Origin: Mucilaginibacter ginsenosidivorax
Lineage (GTDB): Bacteria > Bacteroidota > Bacteroidia > Sphingobacteriales > Sphingobacteriaceae
Assembly: GCF_007971525.1 (NCBI RefSeq)
Contig: NZ_CP042437.1
Span: forward strand, 744,001-808,000
Reading direction: 5' to 3'
Length of the DNA stretch: 64,000 bases
A program made the translations under genes and the position numbers. Below the pieces are notes generated by a model. That model was not told the origin of the DNA. It saw only the letters and a program-made list of their open reading frames with translations, and searched no databases. Every line of letters begins with the position of its first letter. The first letter of the stretch is position 1. Positions 1 through 8,639 of this stretch are shown piece by piece.

Positions 1-336
1 TATCTTCAAATCCGGCTCATCAATAATGGCATCGCCGTAAAACAAAATATCAATATCAATAGTTCGCGAACCCCATTTTTCTTCCCGCCTGCGGCCCATT
101 AAAAGCTCAATTGCCAATATTCTCCTAAGTACTTCCCGTGCTGTTAAACCTGTTTGCAGCATCAGTACCTGGTTTAAATAATCGGGAGCATCTGTTTTGC
201 CCCATGATTGGGTTTCATAAACCGACGAGGCCTGTAATACGGGCGCTACATCAGCTTCAATGCGCTCAATTGCCTCATTCAGCAGCAATTTTCTGTCGCC
301 AAGGTTACTGCCCAAAAGTAAAAAAACATCAATCAT
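1..336 (-). CDS. folK: 2-amino-4-hydroxy-6-hydroxymethyldihydropteridine pyrophosphokinase (HPPK), 3' end cut off by window
   Basis: HPPK transfers pyrophosphate from ATP to 6-hydroxymethyl-7,8-dihydropterin in cytosolic folate synthesis. The minus-strand frame opens at the ATG at 336 and stays open for 112 codons to the window edge. It begins MIDVFLLLGSNLGDR, the classic HPPK N-terminus, then shows SSVYETQSWG (substrate-binding loop) and the signature WGSRTIDIDILFYGD with the metal-binding DxD pair near residues 98-102. The family is usually about 160 residues, so about 50 C-terminal residues lie outside. It is divergent from sppA, with 87 bp between the two start codons. Identification is by motif recognition and is firm; the exact C-terminus cannot be judged. 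Confidence 0.93.
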   Translation of the reverse strand, partial: MIDVFLLLGSNLGDRKLLLNEAIERIEADVAPVLQASSVYETQSWGKTDAPDYLNQVLMLQTGLTAREVLRRILAIELLMGRRREEKWGSRTIDIDILFYGDAIIDEPDLKI

Positions 337-389
337 GTTGTAACAAATATTATAGAACAGGCTCTTACCACTATACGGTATTGAATTAC

Positions 390-397
390 TAAGTTTG
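390..397 (+). promoter_or_regulatory. candidate -7 element for sppA
   Basis: TAAGTTTG matches the Bacteroidota -7 consensus TAnnTTTG exactly and lies 26 bp before the sppA ATG. The upstream -33 region (TTAC, 21 bp away) is only a partial match, so this is a candidate, not a demonstrated promoter. Confidence 0.35.
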
Positions 398-423
398 CAT
401 AGTTAAACAGATTTATAACATTA

Positions 424-2196
424 ATGAAACAATTCTTCAAATTCGTTTTTGCCACCATGCTGGGGTTAGTATTAACAACAGTGATACTGGTTTTTATAAT
501 TGTGGGTATAATAGTTGCCGCCAGCGGTGAAAAAGAGGTAGAAGTTGAGCCCGGTTCTGTGTTACACATGGCGTTTACCACACCAATAACCGAGCGTACG
601 CCAAACAACCCGCTTGCCGGGTTAAGTTTTTTGGGATTAAACAGCGATAAATCAACCGGCTTAAATGACATTTTGGCCAATATTAAAAAAGCCAAATCCG
701 ATAGCAACATCAAAGGTATCTTTTTGGACGAAAGCTACATGACATCGGGCCAGGCCACCACCGAAGAAATCCGCAACGCATTAATCGACTTTAAAAAATC
801 GCATAAGTTTGTTATAGCCTACTCAGAAATTTACACCCAGGGTTTTTATTACCTGGCATCAGTTGCCGATAAAGTATACATGAACCCCAAAGGCATTTTT
901 GAGTTTACCGGTTTTAGCCAGCAAGTTACTTTCCTGAAAGGCGCGCTTGATAAACTGGGCATCGAGGTACAAATTATTAAGGTAGGGACTTACAAAAGTG
1001 CAGTTGAGCCTTTATTCCTCACCAAAATGAGCGAGCCTAACCGTTTGCAGGTTACCTCCTATTTGGGATCGTTATATGACCATTTTTTAACAGGCATCAG
1101 CACAAGCCGCGGTATTAATAAAGATTCGTTGTTTAACTATGCCAACAATGGCCGCGTTCAATTCCCCGAAGATGCAGTGAAACTGAAGCTGATAGACGGC
1201 CTGAAATATAAAGACGAACTTTTAGATGAGCTTAGGCAGCGTACAGGCAAAGGCAAAAAAGAAGATATTGCAAGCGTTGACCTTGATGAATATACCAAAA
1301 GCAAAACCGACGATAATACTGACGACGATAATTCGTCAAAAAACCGCATAGCTATTGTTTATGCCAGCGGTGATATAACTGGCGGCCAGGGCGATGATAA
1401 CAGCATCGGATCTGAAAGAATTTCAAAAGCTATCCGTAAAGTACGTTTAGATAATAAAGTAAAGGCTGTTGTATTACGGGTTAACTCGCCTGGTGGCAGC
1501 TCATTGGCATCTGACGTGATATGGCGCGAAGTTGCGCTTACCAAAAAAGTAAAACCCATTATTGTTTCTATGGGCGATTACGCCGCATCGGGTGGTTACT
1601 ACATCAGCTGCGCAGCCGATTCGATATTTGCCGAACCCAATACGATAACCGGGTCGATAGGTATTTTTGCCGTGTTGCCTAACATGCAAAAGCTGTTTAA
1701 CGATAAGCTGGGCGTAACTTTTGATGGTGTAAAAACCGGTAAATATGCCGACCTGGGCGATGTAAGCCGACCATTAACCCCAGAAGAAAGGGCGATACTG
1801 CAAAACAACGTGAACCATGGTTATGACGATTTTACAAAAGCCGTGGCAGCAGGTCGGGGCAAAACACAAGCCTACATCAACAGCATCGGCCAGGGCCGTG
1901 TTTGGACCGGCGCGCAGGCTATAAAAATTGGATTGGTTGATCGTTTGGGCAATATTAACGATGCCATTGCTTCGGCTGCTAAGAAGGCTAAGCTTAAAAA
2001 CTATAACCTGGTAAGCTATCCCGAGCAAAAAAGCTTTTTTAAACAGCTTGACAGTGATGTAACCGGCCAGATGAAAACCAAAATGCTAAAATCGGAGTTG
2101 GGCGATAATTACCGCGTGTACGAACAAATGAAAGGCCTTACCCAAATAATGCGCACCCCACAGGCCAGGCTGCCCTATGAAATTGTGATCAAGTAA
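424..2196 (+). CDS. sppA: signal peptide peptidase SppA, 67K type
   Basis: SppA is a membrane-bound serine protease that digests released signal peptides. The 590-residue protein has one N-terminal transmembrane helix (about residues 5-32) and the duplicated SppA/ClpP-like architecture of the long form. The general-base lysine is in VGTYKSAVEP (K191) in the first half, and the nucleophile is S389 in GDYAASGGYY in the second half; RVNSPGGSS (about 352-360) is the conserved oxyanion region. Length fits the approximately 600-residue 67K class. An acidic D/N/S-rich linker (about 295-306) separates the halves. The ATG start is well placed before the hydrophobic anchor, and a hairpin terminator follows directly, so it is probably monocistronic. 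Confidence 0.95.
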   Translation: MKQFFKFVFATMLGLVLTTVILVFIIVGIIVAASGEKEVEVEPGSVLHMAFTTPITERTPNNPLAGLSFLGLNSDKSTGLNDILANIKKAKSDSNIKGIFLDESYMTSGQATTEEIRNALIDFKKSHKFVIAYSEIYTQGFYYLASVADKVYMNPKGIFEFTGFSQQVTFLKGALDKLGIEVQIIKVGTYKSAVEPLFLTKMSEPNRLQVTSYLGSLYDHFLTGISTSRGINKDSLFNYANNGRVQFPEDAVKLKLIDGLKYKDELLDELRQRTGKGKKEDIASVDLDEYTKSKTDDNTDDDNSSKNRIAIVYASGDITGGQGDDNSIGSERISKAIRKVRLDNKVKAVVLRVNSPGGSSLASDVIWREVALTKKVKPIIVSMGDYAASGGYYISCAADSIFAEPNTITGSIGIFAVLPNMQKLFNDKLGVTFDGVKTGKYADLGDVSRPLTPEERAILQNNVNHGYDDFTKAVAAGRGKTQAYINSIGQGRVWTGAQAIKIGLVDRLGNINDAIASAAKKAKLKNYNLVSYPEQKSFFKQLDSDVTGQMKTKMLKSELGDNYRVYEQMKGLTQIMRTPQARLPYEIVIK

Positions 2197-2221
2197 GTTT
2201 TATGTTATATTTTGAAAGAAG

Positions 2222-2248
2222 AGCTGCCCGAAAAGGTAGCTTTTTTTT
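2222..2248 (+). terminator. Rho-independent terminator after sppA
   Basis: AGCTGCC pairs with GGTAGCT (one G-T wobble) across a CGAAAA loop and is followed by a run of eight T. It lies 26 bp after the sppA stop. It also argues that the following gene starts at the ATG at 2260 rather than at an upstream TTG at 2212 inside the hairpin. Confidence 0.75.
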
Positions 2249-2259
2249 ATTTTTATAGG

Positions 2260-2748
2260 ATGTTAACCTTTTTTAACAAAAAAACTATCAATAGCAGTCA
2301 CGTAAAGCACGTTTCCTTATATATTTCTGAACAGGAGGAAAAAATTATTATTGCGCCACTGTATAAAAACAACGCAGGAATTTATTACGAACAGGAAAAA
2401 TGTTCCGTATTAAAATTCCCGGCGGAGGCAACAATTTTAGGCGATGAAGTGATAAAAAGCTTCCATCTTTTTAAGTTACAAGACAAAAACCTTCGCGACC
2501 AAAAACTTAAAGATTGGCCTGCTTTTATCCACAGCAAGCTAAAAACAGTTAAAGCCTTTGAATCGCTCTATTTTAAAATAAGGATCGATGGCGTAAATGC
2601 TGGTAATATTTTCATAAATATTGAGGGTAATACAACTACTGATAACGATATGATCATTAAGTCTTCTCTACCGGCAACTACAGATACCAAAGCAATTGGT
2701 GAACGGATTATGAAAGTTTATAAGGCGTGTATCACTGGGATAATATAA
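2260..2748 (+). CDS. hypothetical protein, 162 aa
   Basis: I do not recognise a family. The protein begins MLTFFNKKTINSS; an in-frame TTG at 2212 would add 16 residues but would run through the sppA terminator, so ATG at 2260 is preferred. No signal peptide or membrane segment is visible. The pattern is short alternating hydrophobic strands (VSLYISEQEEKIIIAPLY; FKIRIDGVNAGNIFINIEG) with charged linkers, suggesting a soluble alpha/beta or beta-rich protein of cytosolic location. It ends at a hairpin shared with the converging collagen-like gene. Coding reality is supported by length and composition only. Confidence 0.6.
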   Translation: MLTFFNKKTINSSHVKHVSLYISEQEEKIIIAPLYKNNAGIYYEQEKCSVLKFPAEATILGDEVIKSFHLFKLQDKNLRDQKLKDWPAFIHSKLKTVKAFESLYFKIRIDGVNAGNIFINIEGNTTTDNDMIIKSSLPATTDTKAIGERIMKVYKACITGII

Positions 2749-2764
2749 ATGAGCCAATCACACA

Positions 2765-2805
2765 AAACCACCGCATGAAAGATAAACATGTTCATACGGT
2801 GGTTT
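2765..2805. terminator. bidirectional hairpin between convergent genes
   Basis: AAACCACCG and CGGTGGTTT form a 9-bp stem with a 23-nt loop. On the minus strand the stem runs into TTTTG, on the plus strand into TTTAAAAG. It lies between a + gene ending at 2748 and a - gene ending at 2829, where a shared terminator would be expected. Confidence 0.55.
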
Positions 2806-2828
2806 AAAAGCCGATAAAAAGGGATGAT

Positions 2829-3752
2829 TTAATCCTGAATATGCAACGCAGCTTTCAATTCGTTATAGTTTTTCAATTTAACAGCAGCTATGTGTACTCC
2901 GCCAGGTATAATCACGTACCTGTAACTATGAGCATTTGAAATGCTGCCATACACATTATTATTGTTTTTCATACTGATTTGTACATTACCAAGTGTATAC
3001 AGTCCCGACCAAATATCAATTTCGGGAGTTGTGCCGCTTAAGTAGTTAATTACAACAGGCAACGGCGACACCTGGTCTGTTGGCCAGATCACGGGGTTGT
3101 AGCCATTCAATTTGGCATAAACCACCACAACGCCTTTATCTAATATATCCTGGGTTATTTTGGGTTCAACAACGTTGTATGTAAAGGTACTTGAACCAAA
3201 AATAGTTGTTTTTACATACGACGATGGCGTAAACCAATCAGAGTAAATAACATTTGCAGTACCAGGATCGCCTTTTGGGCCTTTCAGGTTGATAGGCGCA
3301 GGCCATGTACCACCAATTTTAGGGCCATAAAATAAGTAAGTAGCAGTGTTCAAATAATAGTCGCCATCTGCACCTACGGCTGCACCGGGTGCAACGTTAC
3401 CGCTTTTAATGGTCGAACCGTCGGCGCCTGCCGCTCCTGCTGCACCGGTTGCCCCTGTTGCTCCCTTTAAACTAAAAGGCGAACCCCAGCCGGCGGCTGT
3501 TTTTGGGCCATAAAAGCCACTGGTTGCAATGTTGATGTAAAAATCGCCATTAATACCAAGCGTCGCCGAAGGGGCGGTTGTGCCCGAGTAAATTTTAGTT
3601 CCATCGGCACCTGTTGCGCCAACTGCCCCGGCAGCACCGGTTGCGCCTTGTGTACCTGCAGGCCCGGCCGGGCCTACTGCTCCGTCTTTACCGCAAGAAG
3701 TTATTGCCAATACAACAACCGCCAGTAACTGTAATAAATAGACTTTTTTCAT
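2829..3752 (-). CDS. collagen-like repeat lipoprotein, 307 aa
   Basis: A probable surface lipoprotein of unknown role. The N-terminus is a type II signal peptide with lipobox ITSC (Cys20). Residues about 21-52 are Gly-X-Y collagen-like triplets (GPAGPAGTQGATGAAG), followed by two copies of an approximately 45-residue module with the signature GDFYIN/GDYYLN...FYGPK...W, separated and followed by further Gly-X-Y stretches. The last 140 residues are a non-repetitive beta-rich domain. This modular layout is common in Bacteroidota exported proteins. A longer than usual 250-bp leader lies upstream. Substrate or ligand cannot be inferred. Confidence 0.8.
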   Translation of the reverse strand: MKKVYLLQLLAVVVLAITSCGKDGAVGPAGPAGTQGATGAAGAVGATGADGTKIYSGTTAPSATLGINGDFYINIATSGFYGPKTAAGWGSPFSLKGATGATGAAGAAGADGSTIKSGNVAPGAAVGADGDYYLNTATYLFYGPKIGGTWPAPINLKGPKGDPGTANVIYSDWFTPSSYVKTTIFGSSTFTYNVVEPKITQDILDKGVVVVYAKLNGYNPVIWPTDQVSPLPVVINYLSGTTPEIDIWSGLYTLGNVQISMKNNNNVYGSISNAHSYRYVIIPGGVHIAAVKLKNYNELKAALHIQD

Positions 3753-4012
3753 TTGGATAGATTTTAGAGATTTTAAATAAATAAACTTAAGCTGATTGAA
3801 ACAAAATTTCTTTATTGTTTAATCAAGGGCTAAAGTCGGCAGGCGCCGAAAAAAATCTATCAGGAGATTCACGTAAACGCGAGCGTGTTATTACCCGTTT
3901 TACATCGCGTATAAATGCTGGCCTTTTTAGGTAGAATTACCAAAAGACATCTTGGGGCAACGAAAAACACTATTGACAATAGTGCTATATTATATATCGT
4001 GATATAGTATTC

Positions 4013-4801
4013 TTAAATGTAGAGTTGTGATTTAAACCTCCTGGCCAGCAAACCTGTAGCTGAATCAGGGTCGATATCGGCTATAATCACACCTGTTTTA
4101 CCATAAGTTTCGTGGGCAATACAGGTACCATCTGGCGCTATGACACAACTGGCCGAATCGGGATATCTAAACGCATAGTTTGAACTGGCAAAATAGATGG
4201 TGTTTTCCATTGCCCTTAACATAATGGCCTTTTCATAATAAGGATTGTCCTTGCTGCCCCATTCGGTAAGCTCAACTCCCTGGATATTACTGCCTGTACA
4301 ATGCGGGTGAAATACTATTTTGGCATCATTCCGGGCTGCCCACCGTACAGATTCGGGGTAGCGGAAACCTTCATGGCATATGGTGATACCAAATTTAACA
4401 CCATTTACTTCAAAAATATGGCGCTCAGTTCCGGGAATCCAAATGCTATCTTCCGAGGGATCTAACTGATTTTTGGTTTGATAGCCTAAAACTTCGCCTG
4501 TTTTTGATATTACATGGGCTACGTTTAATACGCCGCCAACAGTATACCAATCCATGGGCATTATAATAGCAATGGAATTTGCTGCCGCCATGGCACATAC
4601 TTCATCTAAGGCTAACCGCATTTTTTCGGGCGAACTTGCTTCTACCCCAAATTCCTCAGCGGGGTAACCGGGAATATAGGATTCCGGAAAGCAGATGATC
4701 TCTGCCTGTTGATTTGCAGCTTCCTGTATTAAAAATTCGACCTGTTGCAAACCTTCTTTAACAGATGCCGGCATTGGTGGCGAAGCTATGGCGATTTTCA
4801 T
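4013..4801 (-). CDS. carbon-nitrogen hydrolase (nitrilase superfamily)
   Basis: Cytosolic amidase-type enzyme of the nitrilase superfamily, hydrolysing a non-peptide C-N bond. The Glu-Lys-Cys triad is visible: E40 in CFPESYIPGYP, K110 in GYQTKNQLDP and C142 in ITICHEGFRYPE. At 262 residues it matches the single-domain members such as omega-amidases and N-carbamoyl hydrolases, but the substrate cannot be assigned from sequence. It is followed by an ankyrin protein on the same strand 58 bp upstream; no pathway partner is nearby. Confidence 0.85.
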   Translation of the reverse strand: MKIAIASPPMPASVKEGLQQVEFLIQEAANQQAEIICFPESYIPGYPAEEFGVEASSPEKMRLALDEVCAMAAANSIAIIMPMDWYTVGGVLNVAHVISKTGEVLGYQTKNQLDPSEDSIWIPGTERHIFEVNGVKFGITICHEGFRYPESVRWAARNDAKIVFHPHCTGSNIQGVELTEWGSKDNPYYEKAIMLRAMENTIYFASSNYAFRYPDSASCVIAPDGTCIAHETYGKTGVIIADIDPDSATGLLARRFKSQLYI

Positions 4802-4859
4802 TTTTCTAAATTATACCTAAAATTAGCAAATCTATTAAGCTGTCCCGTATAATGTGTGC

Positions 4860-5609
4860 CTATCCCCTTTTTAGATAAGCATTCGGTACATTTTTGGGCA
4901 AGTAATCAATTCCGTAAGCATGTTTCAATAACAAACTCACTATTTCCATTACCGTTACCTCTTTACGGTGAACCTGGGGTAACGAGCCCATCATGGCGTA
5001 GCTTACCGGGTTAACAGCCGGCATCAGCGTTTCCCATTCGTACCCTTTGCCCCAAATAAGCCCTTTAACAGTGAGCGATAAATCGGCACCATTTTGCAGC
5101 AGTAAGTGGAGCATATCAATTGAGCTATTGCCATTTTGATTTACCGTATGGAATATTGGTGTATGGCCGCCAAAACCATATTCGTCAAGAGCAGCTTTGG
5201 CATTAACATCGGCACCGTATTGCAACAGCACTTTGGCGCAGGCAAGGCTATTATATTCGGCGCAGTAATGCATTAAAGTTGCGCCGGTAAGCGGCGTATA
5301 GGTATTACGATGTATAGCGTATGTTTTAGTTGTAATTTGAAGATCATTGCTGATGCACAAATTTAATTTTTCGGCATCATGCGCCAACACGGCCAAAAGC
5401 GCCTGATCTTCAAATTCCAAACCGGCATCAATAAACGCCCGGATACAATCTTTAAATTGGGGGCTACGATAATACATCTCAACCATGGTGGTAAAAAGCG
5501 GCACGCCATCATGAACTTCGTTTGGGTTTCCTCCGTCAATGAAATATTGCTTAATCATCTCGACGGAATGCACTTCTGTGGCGTAAAGGATTTGATTGTA
5601 ATCGGGCAT
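4860..5609 (-). CDS. ankyrin-repeat protein, 249 aa
   Basis: Soluble protein interaction scaffold with no signal peptide. Ankyrin signatures are visible at about residues 105-140 (TLMHYCAEYNSLACAKVLLQ followed by YGADVNAKAALDE) and 148-180 (HTPIFHTVNQNGNSSIDMLH, then LLLQNGADLSL), with a degenerate repeat near the N-terminus (VEMIKQYFIDGGNPNEVHDG). Partner unknown. It lies upstream of the nitrilase-type hydrolase in the same orientation and could share its transcript. Confidence 0.8.
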   Translation of the reverse strand: MPDYNQILYATEVHSVEMIKQYFIDGGNPNEVHDGVPLFTTMVEMYYRSPQFKDCIRAFIDAGLEFEDQALLAVLAHDAEKLNLCISNDLQITTKTYAIHRNTYTPLTGATLMHYCAEYNSLACAKVLLQYGADVNAKAALDEYGFGGHTPIFHTVNQNGNSSIDMLHLLLQNGADLSLTVKGLIWGKGYEWETLMPAVNPVSYAMMGSLPQVHRKEVTVMEIVSLLLKHAYGIDYLPKNVPNAYLKRG

Positions 5610-5768
5610 GGCATTTCAAAATTATCTGGCTATTAATAATCTCGGTCCACAGGGAAATGATAGACTCCCTTTAGTTCAAAATCATAAGTTGGGTATGCAA
5701 ATTTTTCGCTACCCAAACTTACAAAGTTTTCTAAACTTGATAAACAATCGGCCCCAGGCAAATACAAT

Positions 5769-6581
5769 TTAACTTTTTTTAAACGTAGCTATCCTCAAAT
5801 TACTAAAAAGCAATTTGGCGCCGTTGTTATACTTAAATGGTGCGCTTAAAAAGAAATTTTTTGTATCCGAAGGTAAAAAAAGCTGGGTATCAGCAATTTT
5901 AGTTTTGTCCAAATAAGCCACCATTCTTTCACCGTCAACCATAATTGATACATGCATTACCCGGTTGGCGTACGGGGTAAGGTCATAATTGGTTGTTAAA
6001 TATTTTCCATTTTGGTTGGCTACCGTTATTTGGTTGTTATTGTAATATAACAATGAAACGTACTCGCCACTACCTGTTAAATATTCCTTTGCGCTGTTAT
6101 CGTTGGTAAAGCCAAAAAACACCGGACTCATATCGTTAATTTTATCGGCAGATGCCAGCAAATCAAACTCCAAAGTAAAATGCCGGGGGTAAAAATATTG
6201 TTTGCTTAGCCGGTAGGTTGCACTCGCTTCAAGCGCAAGCCATTTACCGTTTTCACCATTTACGGTAACAACATCACCTGCGCCATTGGTTTTAATAGTA
6301 TGCGGGGATGCTCCAACAGCAACTGATGAAAAATTTTCGTTAACCAATACAGAATCACCGGCTGCGAAATCAAAAACCGAATTTATAACCGCGCGCGTTT
6401 TCTTTTGGCCCGCCTCTTCTGGAGGAGCATCGTTTTTCTTTTGATCCATCATGTCGCTGGCTTTTTGGGCTGCCTTATTCTTAGCCTTTTGCAATAAATC
6501 GCCAAACTGCGCACGTGCGTTTACGCCGCTTAAAACAAATGCAATAGCAATACAAATTGTCGTAATTTTTTTTGTTTTCAT
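5769..6581 (-). CDS. exported protein with LamG/concanavalin-like sandwich
   Basis: Probable periplasmic or surface protein. A Sec signal peptide ends at about A24 (VNARAQF). Residues 25-65 are charged and helical (LLQKAKNKAAQKASDMMDQ), then a domain of about 190 residues begins with LVNENFSSVAVGASP and contains FTLEFDLLAS and HVSIMVDGERMVAYLDKTKI, the spacing typical of LamG-like laminin/concanavalin folds. No OmpA domain follows, unlike some Bacteroidota proteins with a similar front part. Fold assignment is by pattern only; ligand unknown. Confidence 0.65.
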   Translation of the reverse strand: MKTKKITTICIAIAFVLSGVNARAQFGDLLQKAKNKAAQKASDMMDQKKNDAPPEEAGQKKTRAVINSVFDFAAGDSVLVNENFSSVAVGASPHTIKTNGAGDVVTVNGENGKWLALEASATYRLSKQYFYPRHFTLEFDLLASADKINDMSPVFFGFTNDNSAKEYLTGSGEYVSLLYYNNNQITVANQNGKYLTTNYDLTPYANRVMHVSIMVDGERMVAYLDKTKIADTQLFLPSDTKNFFLSAPFKYNNGAKLLFSNLRIATFKKS

Positions 6582-6864
6582 AGTTCAATGTCATTTAAAA
6601 CAGGTAGTATATTTTTCTTGTAGATTTTAAAATTGCAATATATGTAACTACAAAGAAATAATATAATACTTTTTATTAATTATTATATTAAATTATCTTT
6701 AAAATAAATACGCACACATAATACCCGGTTACTATATGCCCATCCCTATCTTTTATTTAAAAAAACAAGTATTTGTTTATTTATAAATTAAGTACCCAAA
6801 AACAAACCATCCCACAACACTGTCTTTACAATGGCTTTTTGTATTTTTACCGCTCAATTTAATA

Positions 6865-8538
6865 ATGGAAAATAAACCCATAGCACGCAAACTTCGATTA
6901 CTATCGCAACTCATGGAATTGCATGAGGTTAATCCGTTTAAAATTAAGTCGATAGCTAATGCCGCTTTTAAAGTTGACAAGCTTCCCTTCCCTATTGCCG
7001 GTAAAACACTGGCCGAACTGGAAAAGGTTGACGGTATTGGCAAAAGCATTGCCGGCAAAATCATCGAGCTCCTGGAAACCGGCACCATGGCCGAAATGGA
7101 AGAAATGCTTGCCCAAACACCCGAAGGCGTGGTGGAGATGATGCACATTAAAGGTATCGGCCCCAAAAAAGTCGCCATTATATGGAAGGAACTTGGGATT
7201 GAAAACACCGGAGAACTTTTTTACGCCTGTAACGAAAACCGCCTGATTGAGGCCAAAGGTTTTGGCCTGAAAACACAGGAAGAAATCCGTAAAGCAATTG
7301 AGTTCAGGATGGCCAGTAATGGCAAATTCCTGTTTGCCCAGGTCGAAAAAGAAGCTAACGAACTGATGGATGCAGTGAAAGCTGTATTCCCCGGCGCATT
7401 AAAACATTTTGCAGGCGAATTCAGGAGGCTGAATGATATCATTACCGAACTTGTAATTGTTATTGGCAGCATAGATCAGCAGATTGCCTATGATGCCTTC
7501 TTAACATCAGAAATATTACAAAATGTGGCTCAAAACGAAAATCATATTTCGGGCGAGCTAAAGAATGGCTTACTGGTTGATATTGTTTGTGTAGAAAAAG
7601 GTGATTATTATTTAGAGCTATTTAAAAATACTGGTACTGACGACCATGTACAAGCTGTTTTAGACCGCATTAATACCCCGCTTCAGCAACCCGAGACTGA
7701 AGAACTCATATACACCAAAGCAGGCCTGGCCTGGATGCAGCCCGAACTGCGCGAAGGCACCATGTTTATCGAAAAGGCCGAAACAAACACGCTGCCAACA
7801 CTCATAAACTGGCACGATTTAAAAGGCAGCCTGCACAACCACAGTACCTGGAGCGATGGTGTAAACACAGTGGAAGAAATGGCCCTATACTGTCGCGATA
7901 CCCTGAAACTGGAATACCTGGGTATGTGCGACCACAGCAAGAGCGCCTTTTATGCCAAAGGCCTGACCATTGAACGCGTACTACAGCAACAGGAAGAAAT
8001 TGACCACCTGAACAAAAAGCTGGATGGCTTTCATATATTTAAAGGTATTGAATCGGATATTTTGTACGATGGCGCATTAGATTACCCGGATGAAATATTG
8101 AAAAAATTCGATTTCATTGTAGCATCGGTACACTCCATATTAAAAATGGACGAAGCCAAAGCTACATCAAGGCTGATAACCGCCATAGAAAACCCTTACA
8201 CCACCATACTCGGCCACCCAACAGGCCGATTGCTGTTAAGCCGTAAGGGTTACCCTATTGATTACAAAAAGGTAATTGATGCATGCGCCGCCAACAATGT
8301 GATAATTGAAATAAACGCCAACCCGCTCAGGCTTGATCTTGACTGGCGCTGGCACCAATACGCGCTTGAAAAAGGCGTTATGCTATCCATAAACCCCGAT
8401 GCCCACCGCCTGGAAGGCCACCTGGACATGCATTATGGTATTTTAGCAGCCCGCAAAGGAGGCCTGTATAAGGAAATGTGCTTAAACGCGTTATCGTTAC
8501 CAGAGATTACAAAGGCTTTTGATAAGAAGAGAGGTTAA
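6865..8538 (+). CDS. polX: PolX-type protein: HhH + degenerate polymerase + PHP exonuclease domain
   Basis: PolX proteins work in base-excision/gap repair. Order: N-terminal 8-kDa-like domain with helix-hairpin-helix motifs (DGIGKSIAGKI, about 55-65; KGIGPKKVAII, about 96-106), nucleotidyltransferase-like domain (about 150-310), and a C-terminal PHP domain with metal motif LHNHSTWSDG (H324, H326) and CDHSKSAFYAKG. Length (557) is normal. The polymerase metal motif that in active PolX reads GSxRR...GDxD is here AGEFRR (183-188) followed by TELV (194-197), so E195 and V197 stand where two catalytic Asp are expected; D239 may correspond to the third. The protein may therefore be mainly a 3'-5' exonuclease/AP-site enzyme. 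Confidence 0.88.
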   Translation: MENKPIARKLRLLSQLMELHEVNPFKIKSIANAAFKVDKLPFPIAGKTLAELEKVDGIGKSIAGKIIELLETGTMAEMEEMLAQTPEGVVEMMHIKGIGPKKVAIIWKELGIENTGELFYACNENRLIEAKGFGLKTQEEIRKAIEFRMASNGKFLFAQVEKEANELMDAVKAVFPGALKHFAGEFRRLNDIITELVIVIGSIDQQIAYDAFLTSEILQNVAQNENHISGELKNGLLVDIVCVEKGDYYLELFKNTGTDDHVQAVLDRINTPLQQPETEELIYTKAGLAWMQPELREGTMFIEKAETNTLPTLINWHDLKGSLHNHSTWSDGVNTVEEMALYCRDTLKLEYLGMCDHSKSAFYAKGLTIERVLQQQEEIDHLNKKLDGFHIFKGIESDILYDGALDYPDEILKKFDFIVASVHSILKMDEAKATSRLITAIENPYTTILGHPTGRLLLSRKGYPIDYKKVIDACAANNVIIEINANPLRLDLDWRWHQYALEKGVMLSINPDAHRLEGHLDMHYGILAARKGGLYKEMCLNALSLPEITKAFDKKRG

Positions 8539-8639
8539 AGGCGAAAGGTAAAAGGCGAAAGGTGAAAGGTAAAAGGTGAAAGACTAATGACAGCGAAGCC
8601 GAAGCGAAAAGACCAATGAACTAATGAACCAGTGAACTA
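8539..8639. repeat. degenerate short tandem repeats abutting the next start codon
   Basis: The 100-bp spacer consists of AAAGGTGAAAGGT/AAAGGCG-type units, then CAGCGAAGCCGAAGCG, then about four octamers AATGAACY up to 8639. The start codon of the heptose kinase (ATGAACC) is itself the last unit. The octamer is the complement of the GTTCATTG unit at 50749-50844. Confidence 0.7.

Noticed and set aside
2829..3752. phage tail-fibre protein, suggested by collagen-like triplets
   Set aside because: It has a lipoprotein signal and no phage genes nearby.
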